From the NCBI GenBank assembly GCA_015847255.1, contig JADLZK010007671.1, positions 1,488,001 through 1,552,000 of the forward strand: 64,000 nt of DNA, read 5' to 3'. Below the pieces are notes generated by a model that was not told where the DNA came from, made no database searches, and saw nothing but the letters and a program-made list of their open reading frames with translations. Positions 10,700 to 20,440 of the stretch are shown in pieces. Source of the DNA: Hyparrhenia diplandra (taxonomy: Eukaryota > Streptophyta > Magnoliopsida > Poales > Poaceae). A program made the translations under genes and the position numbers. The first letter of the stretch is position 1; every line of letters begins with the position of its first letter.

Positions 10700-13140
10700 G
10701 AAAAAAAAAAAAAGAAATGAAAATTGGGCTGTATCGGGCTCCAAAATGAAGATTGATTCAGCCCAACCTAATCTCGCGGCATGCTTAGCCCTTGGATCCA
10801 ATCGGACGGCCAACGTGCACTGGGTTTTAGATAAAAACTCCTCCAGAAACCCTACCGCACTCCTAGTCAGCGCCGCTGCGCATCAGGTGCGACACCGCGT
10901 GCCTCCTTGGCCCCTCTCCGCTGCCGATGCCGCGCCGCCCACCAAGTACAGGGCACCACTGTCGTCGTGGAAGATGCTAAGGCCGGCGCCCCATCCCAGC
11001 GCTCGCAGATCCAGCCATCTGGCCTGCTCCGGCGCCCTGTCTCCGGCCGCTCGACTGCTGGCTCCTCTCCCACCTCCTCTGCCATCTCTACTGCCACTGG
11101 TCTCGATCTGGCCTAGGGTGACGCGGAGGCGGTGGCCTAGCTTCGATCCAGCCTAGGGCGACGCTGGGAGGTTGGAGCCGTGCCCAGTCTTCGTCGGTGA
11201 TGGCCACGCACCAGGTAGAGCACGTCGGTCCCTTGTTCTCTCTTCCTGCTCTGCAAAACTATGGATGATTTGTATCTGTCCGCTTATCAGGATCTCCATT
11301 TTTATTTGATTTGATTGTTATGTGACACATCATGCTCTTTGTCTAGTGTTGCCTGAATCTTTACCTGTTTTTTTTTTTCACTGGATTGGAAGGAATCTCG
11401 TATGGCGAGCAGTAGAACTCAAATCGAATTGCTCTTTGCTTAGACGGTTAGGTTATATGTGCAGACATGCAGTTATGCAGCTCACGTGCTCTACTAAATT
11501 GAGTGTGTATCCATGGGCTGCTAGAAAGGCAATGTTCAATCGGCAATGCACATGTGTTCTGTAGGCTAGCCAGCCTCCATGTGGGCAGTGCAGTTTTTGT
11601 TCCATTCACTCTAGAAAGGCATATAATTGTTCCTAGCCTGGGTTTCTCAGGGCCTTAATTTTTCGTGTGTTGTACATTGTACATGCAGAGACTGAGATGG
11701 AATTGGTAAGTATGGCGGCAGACTGTTTTTATTTTCCAGGAGTCTGTTGTGTGGTTACACATATGAGTTGGAATGTGATCATCAGCCAAGTAATCAACCA
11801 AGAATATGAAGCATCCAACCACTGGGACCGGTCATAACTGCCATAGTGGTATTGCCAACCCTGTGTTCTGGTCACCCCTCTGCTTCTTGGCATCACCAAC
11901 CTGAATTTTTTTGAGGGAAAATCACCAACCTGAATTAGTACTAATGTGTTGTCCTCTGTTCTTTGTTTTATATTGGCGCCTGGTGAGAGTTGAAAATTAT
12001 TTACTAGGACTACTATACTAATATACTAATACGAACGAACTACCATTGTACTAACTTTGCAACTTGTGTATCCAAAACATATGGGTGAGGTGCAGAAACA
12101 GAGTTGGTGTGCTATCCCACATTTTAACAGGATTCTCAAGACAATTACAATATCAGTTGTTGCTATTGCATGAGCTACCTTATTTACGTTTTAATGATAC
12201 ATATGAATTGTAGCACAAAGAAAATATAACACATTTGTAGCATCAGCCCTGTTCTCTGATTCCTCTGTTAGCTTGTTTATTGGATGCAACGATAGATGGA
12301 TATTTATGGTTGCTTACTAGCTCATGTTGGCTTTTCAGGTTCACTCTTCAATTATGTGATCATCCAGCTCATGGACAAAAGTGAAACTCATGCTTTGTAC
12401 AGGTACATGCAAGAATTTAATAATAGATATAGATAAGCACATGTAAATCAGTGCTATACTAGTCATTATGCAGTATAGCTGCTGCCTTGTCTTAATTTTT
12501 GTTGCACAACAGTTCCATTTTTTGCATTGCAGTTCCATTTGCAGTCATTATTACCTGAAACCTGAAATTCTTAGTCAACCGTGAAATCATCTCACATTTG
12601 CAGTCAATCTTTCCTGAAACCTGTAGTAAGAACTGAGGTCACTCACTATAGCGCTGGTTGAATAATAAAGATGTGACCTGAAACTATAGCTCTGTTGGTA
12701 GGTACTTCTGAAATTTTTGGTAGTTCACTTCTAAAATTTCTGACTTACTGTAATAGTGCAGGAACAGCAGCCCATGAGTGTTGAACATCCAGATATGTTT
12801 CCAGATCTCACATCTTTCTGTAAGAGATGGTTCATGTGTTGGAACCTGAATGTGAAATGATGGAAGATTGCCGCAAGTGTCATACTGGTGGTATTTGAAG
12901 AGATCAAGCAATTGGGTGTAGGTGTTTTACATAGGAAGTAATAATAGAATATAATGTACTATTGTTGCTACAGTTTTGGCCATTAATGGAATGTGACGAT
13001 GTGTAATTATATATTTGATTTGATATGTTAATTCAGTATATATTGACATGGGCTTTCATAAGATGTTAAATGGGTTGCATAACTATATTGGGCTTTAATG
13101 CCTGTAATGAATAATGGACTAATTGGGCCAAATTTGTTTT
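10700..13140 (+). other. Possible captured host transcription unit inside CACTA-2
   Basis: AT-rich transposon DNA changes abruptly near 10730 to sequence with plant gene-start features: repeated GGGCT/GCCCA motifs at 10726-10766, a TATA-like AGATAAAAAC at 10829, then the telo-box AAACCCTA at 10849, followed by a GC-rich exon-like stretch to about 11210 ending at a donor-like CAGGTAGAG. The rest to about 13140 is T-rich and intron-like, with a few short exon-like pieces (for example about 12765-12840). The 136-residue frame 10746-11156 has no recognisable domain. Gene capture by non-autonomous CACTA elements is known in grasses; the parent gene is not identified. Confidence 0.4.
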
Positions 13141-14884
13141 GTGACAATTCAATTTTGTCATACTATTTATGCCACGTCATATGCCACGTCGGATCACTAG
13201 ACACTTGTCAACATCCTATCTAGTATGTTATGACATATATAGTGACAAATATTGTTGTCATAACCTAGTGATAAAAGTGTAGTTGTCACTAAGAATAATG
13301 ACAATTGGTTTCAATAGTCACGAGAAGGGGGTTATGCGAGGGATTCAATGACAATGACCATATTGTCACGAGTGTTTCATAGAAGGGGTATAGTGACAAG
13401 AAAAAGGTTGTAATTGTCACAATCGGTTGTCATAGAAGGCCTAATTTCTTGTAGTGGTTCTTGGAGGTACATGAACAACACTAAGCGGTGCTTGTTTTGA
13501 GATTTAATATAGTTAATGTGATCTTCTAATCGACCTTTTTCATGACGTGTAGATGAAGCCGACTTGGTTACGCGGCCATGGGGATTTTTGGGATCGATCG
13601 TGGACAAGTGGTTCACGGAGGAGTGGCAAAAAGGTGCACGAGGATGCGGGGGACCGGCGTTTGGTGATGCAAGGTCCATCACACCACCAAGGCGGTCGGA
13701 GCCTTGCGGAGTACAAAGAATTATGGGTAAGCGCTTTTCTTTTGTTAAGCTCAATCTTATTTTATCGTCGTTCCGACTCACTAATCCTCTTCCTTTGTTT
13801 CTCACACCTGAAGACACATCCGGGCAAGACTGCAAGAATGGCGGGGCCCTACGCATGTCGCACAAGAAGAGGGCCGCCTCGACGCGTTTCCTATGACGTC
13901 AACGACCCGGCAGAGGCGCACAGCAACTCCGGTGTGGGCCAACGGATCGTTGAGTACACGGCGGCGACTCGGCAGAAATATGGGGAGGACTACGATCAGG
14001 GGCGCCCATGACATTGATCACGGACATCGTCATGGCCACTTTTGGAGGCAAGAAGCACGGGAGGTTGGGGCGTCGCCGGCGGCATCATCGACAACTCCGG
14101 CTTGAGACTCTCCGACGTCCGAGCACGAGGGCGGACATGGACCCGCCGATGTCGGCCCCGAGCAAGCGTGGCACGGGGGGCGTTTCGGTGCCTTTGAGGT
14201 GGAGGCCCAAAGCGGCTAGCCCGGCCAGCCTAGCGGAGGGAAAGGAGGCGCCGTCGGGGGAGGTGGAGGCCCAACAGGCGACAATGGCGGCCAAGTTCGA
14301 GGAACTTACTAGGTTCCTTGCCACGACGGGTGGATTGAGTCCGCCACACGGGCTCCTAGGTCCGGTCGTTCCACACCGCGCGGACTCAGGCGTTCACGGG
14401 TACTCTGTGAGTATGATAGCAAAGAGTTTTGATTTTTCGTTTCAAATAATCATGTCTAACACCCGCAACATTGTCTTCTTTGCGCAAGGATTCCACTCCG
14501 GGATCGGCGGGGTCGAATCAGCCCTTTGCGAGGTGCTCGGTGTTGAGCAAGGCTTCCGTCCCGAACCATCAAGTTCCACCTTTCTCACCCTTGCCGCCAC
14601 CGCATGAACTTGTGAGACTCCCCGCGACTTGTGCGGATCATTTGTGGACTTGTTTCTCTTGTGAACTTGATGTTGGACTTGTGGACATGATGTCGGACTT
14701 GTGAGACTTCGATGTAGACTTGTGCAACTTGTTTTATGTGATATATCGTTGTGTTTCATGTGCCGGATGTGTGCAATGCGATATATATATGTTCTGTGAT
14801 TGAATGGATGAGATATATATTATACATGTGTTTGTTTGTCAAGAGGAAAGCGAAAACAAAAAAAATAACATTTTTTCAGGGGCT

Positions 14885-15481
14885 TCGCGGCAGCGGTGCA
14901 GTTTCGGCGAAGGAGGCTTTGCCGACCGCCCTGCGCAATTGCGGTCGGCAAAGCCGGGAAAAAAAATGGCCGGCCGCGGCCACATTCCCAGCTTCGCCGA
15001 CCGTTATGGCCAAGACGGTCGGCGAAGGTAACTCCTTCGCCGAGCATCAAGGCGTAGGCGTCGGCGAAGATTTTTAAAAAAATCAGATTTGCCGAAAGCA
15101 CCTCTACGGACGGTCGTCGGCGACGATTTTTTAAAAAAATAAAAATAAACCTTTGCCGACCGCCCCCTAGACAGACGGTCGGCAAAAAGAACGTCTTCGC
15201 CGACCGCCCCCTGAGGAGGCGGTCGGCAAAGATGGCGTAACGGACGTCGACTGCGGCGGTCCGTTAACGGCTACTTTTCTTCGCCGACCGTCGTTTTTGG
15301 TAGTCGGCGAAGGCTACGCCGAGAGGTGTTATTTTGGGTGGTCGGCAAATCTCTTATGCCGACCAAAAATCCAAACAGGTCTTCGCCGAGCAAAACGGTC
15401 GGGCGAAGCCTTCGCCGAACAATTTTCACGGCCTTCGCCGACGGCTGCGACCGCTCGGCGCGGGACCAGTTTCCTGTAGTG
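14885..15481. repeat. Right subterminal repeat array of CACTA-1
   Basis: At least five palindromes pair CTTCGCCGACCG or TTTGCCGACCGCC with the reverse complement across a short loop (near 14925, 14993, 15038, 15152 and 15198), plus single copies to 15450. They match the left blocks and end at the CACTA terminus, supporting one element from 1237 to 15481. Confidence 0.85.
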
Positions 15482-17580
15482 TCTGTGACAAGCTACAACA
15501 GATCAGGCGGTGGTGTCATGAACAAGGGCCTTAGACCACTGGGCATGAGGGTCACAAGGCGGTGCTGTGATGAGCATGCATGCTGGATGGTGTCATCTGA
15601 GCACTGGGATGTATGTACTGGCAATTTTTGTCTGACTATGGCATGTTGTAGGGCACACAGCCAGAAGTGCTAGATGGCATCGCACGGGCAGTGCGGCAAG
15701 GGTTCCATAGATGACAAGGAGGGCACCACATATCTCATGGATGCGCACAGCTTCTTGGAGAAGGGTGGAGCTGCCGTTTGACGTGAGCGCTAGTGTGCCG
15801 CGACCAATCGTCAGATGTCAAAGAGCCAACATATGTCATTATGCAAATGTTGTCTCTCATAGCAGAGTCGTGAATTAGATAGTCCACCAGCAAATTAGGC
15901 TTCTTTTCAGCAACTTCTGTAACACAACATAAGATATCCATCTAATTCAAACTTTGTTATCAAACAATCCATTGCAGCTGGCATGACCTTACGACTCAAG
16001 GCATCAGTTACATCATTGTCTCTACCTATAGCATATACTGGATATTTAAAATGCTTAGGAACTTTTGACCGCCCATGTTAATGATTTGGGTAGGTCTCAT
16101 GAAATTAATTATCTAGAAGTAATATGATTGATGTCGAGATGTCCTATTTTCTTATGTCATTTGCATAAATGGACATTGTGTAAGTCTAACATTGTGTAAG
16201 TGATTAAAATATATTTTGTGTTTCTTAATCATGCGCATGATGTATGATTTACATGCTGAAAAGCATCTAATTTATACCATTATTTCAATTGAAAACCATG
16301 GCAATGAACATTCAACTGTAGTCTACCATTGAATTGTAAAGAGATAAATATCAGTATACTCTTAAATACAGTTCACAATATATAGCACACACTCCACCAA
16401 CAAGAGGGTTATATAAGTGTGCTAATCCATGACTATATTCTTGCATTTGAGGTGAAATATGAAGAGGGATTTATTATAGAACTTGCCTACTCCCTCCGTC
16501 CCTAAATGTTTGTCCATTTCGCTTCCCCGAGACAATAATGCGGTAATTATATATTAAAATATATAAATATTTATGCTAAGTAATTAGTATCATCGGAAAG
16601 ATCTTTTTCGTCTAGTTTTTTAACAAATTTATTTAGAAATTTAAATGTTGCACGTATTTTTTGTACAAACTTAGTCAAAGTTGTGGCGACTTAAAACCAA
16701 CGGCGACGGTCAAATAGGGACGGAGGGAGTACAAAATAAATTGTGTATGAATGGGAGACATGGGGAGTGTGTTCAAGTTAAACAGAAGCCAAGGCAGGGA
16801 ATGAGATCTTAACTATTTGCCATTCGGGATTGGGGTTTAGGACAAATGTGAGGGCCTGGATAGGGAGGATACACAAAGCCCTTTCACAGGTTGGTGACCT
16901 TCTGATTTTCCTCACCCTGCTTGAAGAACTGCCATATCGGACTCTTGTTCCTTATTGGGATTCAACTGTTCTGTTTTGAGGCTTCTGGAAATGGAGGCTT
17001 CTGTAACCTCAGGCTTTCCTTATGTAGCGCAAAACGGTTTTAGGACAGTTGTTACCCTTTTGTAGTGACTAGAATTAAGGAATTAGCAATTCTGCTTAAC
17101 TGAACATGTTTCTCGAGGCAACCGAATTGAACCAGACACAGCTGTCTAATACTGTTTCTATAATTCTATCTGCATCCTACTAGTATATTTTTTGTTCAAT
17201 GATGCAGCACAGCCTCATAATACACAGAACGTCTGGGGAATACAAAGAAACGGTAGTGGTGCCTCTTAGCTACTGTATGGTTGAACTCGACGTGTTAGGC
17301 TTCTTGCACTTGGCGTTGGCATATATATTTTGTCCGCAATATTGGTGTGGGCATATATCACTGAAGTATATTATTTCAGGGTTGGTAGGAAGCAATTAAT
17401 TTTCCAAGATCGGTGTGGGCATATATATATTATCTGCATTTCCATGTAGCCCCAAGCTGCCTTGCTCTATCCACAACACACGAGTGCTAGAGGGACATGT
17501 CCATACTGCATATCCTAGTTTTTATTGGTTTTCAGTTTCTCTATTAGTTTTCAGTTTCTAATCTAAAGACAAATGGTAGG
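15482..17580. repeat. Duplication unit A0, right part (no gene)
   Basis: This continues the unit interrupted at 1236. 15800-16480 matches 40560-41250 (shared ATCCATCTAATTCAAACTTTG), and 16740-17580 matches 41280-42230 and 44290-45260 (shared CTGTTTTGAGGCTTCTGG and CCATGTAGCCCCAAGCTGC-like phrases). No protein-coding gene is supported. A Stowaway MITE sits at 16490-16729. Confidence 0.65.
16490..16729. mobile_element. Stowaway-type MITE
   Basis: A 240-bp element with inverted ends CTCCCTCCGTCCCTAAATG (left) and CAAATAGGGACGGAGGGAG (right) is flanked by TA (16488-16489 and 16730-16731). These are classic grass Stowaway (Tc1/mariner-derived) termini. The paralogous site near 41252 (CTTGCCTACAAAATAA) is empty and matches the flanks exactly after removing the MITE and one TA. 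Confidence 0.93.
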
Positions 17581-17697
17581 GATGCTATTCATGGACTTAT
17601 GGAAATGGGATGCACTAGGAATTCTACTTGCAGGAGCAGTCTGTGAGTGCGTCTTGTGAGGAGGGTAGGGAGGAGAGGAGACAGTACAGGTCTGAGC

Positions 17698-17781
17698 CTA
17701 CACCTCGTCGCTGCTGTGGTCGTGGCGCACAGAGATCCTGAACTTATTCCTGGGTTGATCTGTAGCCAGCGCATACCCCAT
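17698..17781 (-). pseudogene. Small-protein family 2, short fragment
   Basis: A 27-residue minus-strand frame (ATG 17781, stop 17698) reads MGYALATDQPRNKFRISVRH followed by DHSSDEV. It is homologous to the frame in 45376-45570 (GYALATDPPKNKLRISVRHD) and to part of 42274-42584. The signal-peptide start seen at 42584 is absent and a premature stop follows, so this is a remnant. Function unknown. Confidence 0.5.
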
Positions 17782-18602
17782 GGTGATGGTCAGTATGATC
17801 CAGCAGCCGCCGCCGCCCAACAGTATGAAGTGTAAGATACAATATTGTGGTGTTTTCTGGACGGCGTGACTGTTACAAGTGGGGATTAATTGTTGATTCC
17901 AACGTTTTGGCCCGCTCTTTTCAAGAAAAAAAAAAGCTGCAAAACTGCCGCTTCTGCATGTTTTGATATGTTTGACTGTATGTAGCTTTCTACATACAGG
18001 TAATGGAACAAGCTTTAGTTCATCACATCAGAATAAGCTTTAGTTAATATATATAAAATAAAAAAATAAAACGAGTATATTTTTTTCTTGAACATGCACA
18101 AGATCTACCCACAACTTTAGAAATCTGTCCTGCAATTTCGATGACCCAAGATGCCACTATCTTTGTAGCATGCGAGTTAGTCTAAACCTCAGTAAGAGGA
18201 AATTACGAACCAGGGAGATGCCAAATGTTGGAATTCTTTTTATTGTTCCACCTCATGCTCATCATCATCTTGGTGAGGCGATTTGGTTTTGACATCACGG
18301 TAATTTTGCAGAAATATGCTACTATTTTCAGCAAATCAATTTTATTCATGAACAGGAAAGAGATACACGTACGGTAAAGAACAGCACACACAACTACTAG
18401 CTGACTATCACAAATAGTGAACAGACAACATAACACAGCAGGCAAAGCACCTCTCTTTTCTTATCTCTACAAGGACGACGGCCTCTACTTCTCTTCTTCA
18501 TACTAATAAAATGTCTGCACGACCACACTCGATCCGATCTAGCTGGCATGCCTCCTCCATACACCATTTCCGAGTTGATCGATCGATTGCCTCCATGCAT
18601 CC
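17782..18602. other. Downstream region of the family A gene
   Basis: 17860-18240 and 18500-18600 match 45860-46240 (shared ATGACCCAAGATGCCACTATC-like text). On the minus strand this is 3' UTR and downstream DNA of the gene at 18603-19264. The AT-rich ATAAAATAAAAAAATAAAACG near 18053 is simple sequence. No other gene is seen. Confidence 0.5.
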
Positions 18603-19264
18603 TTAAAGATCCTCAAACGGATTCTGACAAGAGATTTTTGAAATAATTAATAACCATCAAGAGTGAAATGAACAAAACAAAACAGTGTGAAAATAAAACA
18701 CTGCAGCAGTGGCAATTGTACGTACCTCCACCTGACCAGCTTTCTCCAAACTCTGTTTGGTCAAGTGGGAGACCCAATCTCGCAGGGCGTCAACGTAACT
18801 GAGTGCAAACGAGAGAAGCAAGCAAACAATCAATCACAGGTAGCATGTATCAACTACTAGAATTCACACAAGCTGCATGCATTTTCAATGGCATGGATAG
18901 GAGAGGAGACATTCGGGTTGTCATCATCGAAATACATGTAGCCGCTGCCATTGCCGCCGGCACCGTCCTCACCGGGATTTGTGGTGCCATCATTGTTCCT
19001 GAGGCGGTTCAGCCAGTGCTCCTGCTCCGGTGTGGCACGAACCATCCTGAGCGGGCCGGCACCGAGCGGCTCGTGTGTCTCCGTGTAGCGATCCAGCCAC
19101 TGTGCCTCCTCTTTGTTCGCTTGCCGAATCCTCATGCCGATCTTCTTCTCTGGTGTTTCCGCTGCAGTAGCAGCAGCTGGGGCAAGAGCAGATGCTTCTA
19201 GCAGCAGGAGGGAGATCAAGATGGCCGGGCCGCTGAGGGACATGTGGTGAAGAAGCCGAGACAT
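18603..19264 (-). CDS. Small secreted protein, family A copy A1 (three-exon model, first donor damaged)
   Basis: Unrecognised family. Inferred exons on the minus strand are 19264-18915, 18798-18726 and 18623-18603, giving about 147 residues in one frame. Exon 1 has a clear signal peptide (MSRLLHHMSLSGPAILISLL, hydrophobic core residues 13-22, likely cleavage after ALA near residue 28), then AAETPEKKIGMRIR. Two copies of an R-x-A-x2-E-x3-W-L-x-R motif centre on Trp56 and Trp84, and an acidic stretch FDDDNP ends the exon. Exon 2 adds YVDALRDWVSHLTKQSLEKA and exon 3 ends NPFEDL. Acceptors (TTGCACTCAG, TCTTGTCAG) and the exon 2 donor (GTACGTAC) look good, and joining keeps phase. The exon 1 donor here is GAATGT, while copy A3 has GTATGT, so this copy may be misspliced; unspliced it would end at 18857 (135 residues). 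The mature protein has no cysteine and no recognised domain. Secretion and gene status are inference. Confidence 0.5.
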
Positions 19265-19304
19265 CTCTAGCGCCTACAGCCTAGCACATGGATTGGCGCA
19301 GAGC

Positions 19305-19330
19305 CAAAGCAGAGCATTATATGGAGAGAT
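19305..19330 (-). promoter_or_regulatory. TATA-like element of gene A1
   Basis: On the minus strand CCATATAATG (19315-19324) lies about 50 bases upstream of the ATG at 19264. It is conserved upstream of copy A3 (near 46930) and, less exactly, upstream of A2 (near 39963). The position suits a core promoter with a short 5' leader. Confidence 0.4.
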
Positions 19331-20440
19331 ATGTTGATGCTGTTTTGATTGCTGTGCTGCTATGGTTTACAAGCTATCAAACATGGCAGTCTCACGCGGC
19401 ACATGCCTTCCTACCTGCCCAACAAGTACCAGCTCCGTGAGTCCTCGAGAAAGTACTGGCCACAGCAGCTGTCTGTGTGTAGTGTTGAATGCATGTGTCT
19501 GGCATGGCCTACCTGATGTATGGTTAGGTGTCTCTAGGTAAGAAAGCATGAATTGACAATTAGCCTCTATATATATTAAGAGTCGCAGAGTGCCTATATA
19601 TAGCCAATGTCGATCGTTTATCCTTCCACAATAACATGTAAGTGGACTTTTGTGCTTCATATGTGTTGCCCAGATCTGTAAGACAAAACGACATGCTTCC
19701 ACAATATTGAATTCATATAGTCCTGAAACTTGCATTATGGGAGTGGGTTGCATCTGGCGGCGTACAAGCTTACTTTTGATCCGCTCTACATTCTTGTTGC
19801 CTGCTTCATCTACAGCAACGCACTTTGCTGCGACTATATGATGATCTGGAGAATTGGTTGTGCCATGACCCAGGGAAGTACTGAGATGTACCGGCAGTCT
19901 GTATTAGACTATGGCATGGTCTGGGGCACAAAGCCACCCAGTGTTGGAAAGCATCGCACAAGCAGTGTTTCAGGCCTACAAAATACCTTGTGTATGTGAG
20001 GCATGGGGAATGTGTTCGAGTTAAACAGCAGCAGAGGCAGGGCATGGGCAGGATGTGAACTATTTGCCATTTAGGATTGTGCCTTTGGGACAAATATGAG
20101 GGAGTGGCGTGGAAGGAATATCACAGAGCCATGTCACAGGCTGGCCTTCTGATTGTTCCTCACTCTGCTGGTGGAACAGCGATGGGACTCTTGTTCCTTA
20201 TTGGGTTTCAACTGTCCCTCAGGAATACCCTTATGGAGCACAAAAGTGTTTTAGGACAACTCTTATCCTTTAGAATAATTTAGAATGGAGGGAGTATGGT
20301 GGAAGATGGAAGGTTCAATGTTCTGAGTTGTTTTGTAGCATCAACTCAAAAAACAGTGAAACATTGCACCGAATATGAGGGTGGAGTGATCGCACACCCT
20401 AAGAGGTTTTTTGCCCTGGGATTCTACTAGAAATTATAAT
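19331..20440. repeat. Duplication unit A1, upstream segment
   Basis: This matches 46935-47660 almost throughout (shared GTTGGAAAGCATCGCACAAG at 19944 and 47326) and 39960-40540 in part. 20285-20440 matches 48575-48720 (shared GGAAGGTTCAATGTTCTGAG). The GGAGGGAGTATGG at about 20287 is the relic right end of a Stowaway-like MITE. No gene is supported. Confidence 0.6.

Larger units (their letters stand above)
8889..13456. mobile_element. CACTA-2, nested 4.6-kb non-autonomous element
   Basis: The left end CACTACAAGAGATATGGCC at 8889 and right end TTTCTTGTAGTG at 13456 form terminal inverted repeats of about 28 bp with few mismatches (the reverse complement of the right end also has GGCCTTCTATGACAA). 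The target duplication is GTT (8886-8888 and 13457-13459). The subterminal motif is TATGACAA or TTGTCATA on both sides, different from CACTA-1. There is no transposase. It interrupts an exon of the second CACTA-1 gene, so it is younger than CACTA-1. Confidence 0.92.
7870..14607 (+). pseudogene. Second CACTA gene, plant Transposase_24-like, split by CACTA-2
   Basis: The start MAGGRGGRGGRGGRGGR at 7870 is encoded by a 9-bp repeat, a common opening in this family. Near 8780-8885 are pieces IINYHATVFGSRK and VSKEDARTMMLTPR, typical of plant transposase Pfam family PF03004 as I recall it. CACTA-2 then interrupts (8889-13456). The gene resumes with KPTWLRGHGDFWDRSW at 13556, KVHEDAGDRRLVMQGPSHHQ at 13637, THPGKTARMAGPYACRTRRG near 13813 and GGKKHGRLG near 14045. 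A short intron probably ends at AG 13551-13552, and another runs from GTAAGC at 13727 to AG at 13812-13813. Several frameshifts are present. By analogy with Spm TNPA it would bind the subterminal repeats. Confidence 0.75.
1237..15481 (+). mobile_element. CACTA-1, complete 14.2-kb En/Spm-type transposon
   Basis: The left end begins CACTACGGGAAACAGG at 1237 and the right end finishes CCTGTAGTG at 15481. Both are flanked by the 3-bp duplication TCT (1234-1236 and 15482-15484), as expected of CACTA elements. Both ends carry dense subterminal repeats containing TTCGCCGACCG or TTTGCCGACCGCC in both orientations. Inside, on the plus strand, lie a TNP2-type transposase (4324-7732) and a second transposon gene (7870-14607), the usual two-gene layout. 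Both genes are broken by frameshifts and stops, and the second is split by nested CACTA-2, so the element is not autonomous now. Joining the flanks gives a sequence resembling the unoccupied paralogue near 40444-40456. Confidence 0.93.

Noticed and set aside
10746..11156. 136-codon frame in CACTA-2 as a protein gene
   Set aside because: Compositionally biased, with competing frames on both strands. Kept only as part of a possible captured transcript.
16490..16729. Tourist-type MITE
   Set aside because: The flanking duplication is TA and the ends are CTCCCTCCGTCC, which is Stowaway, not the TTA/TAA of Tourist.
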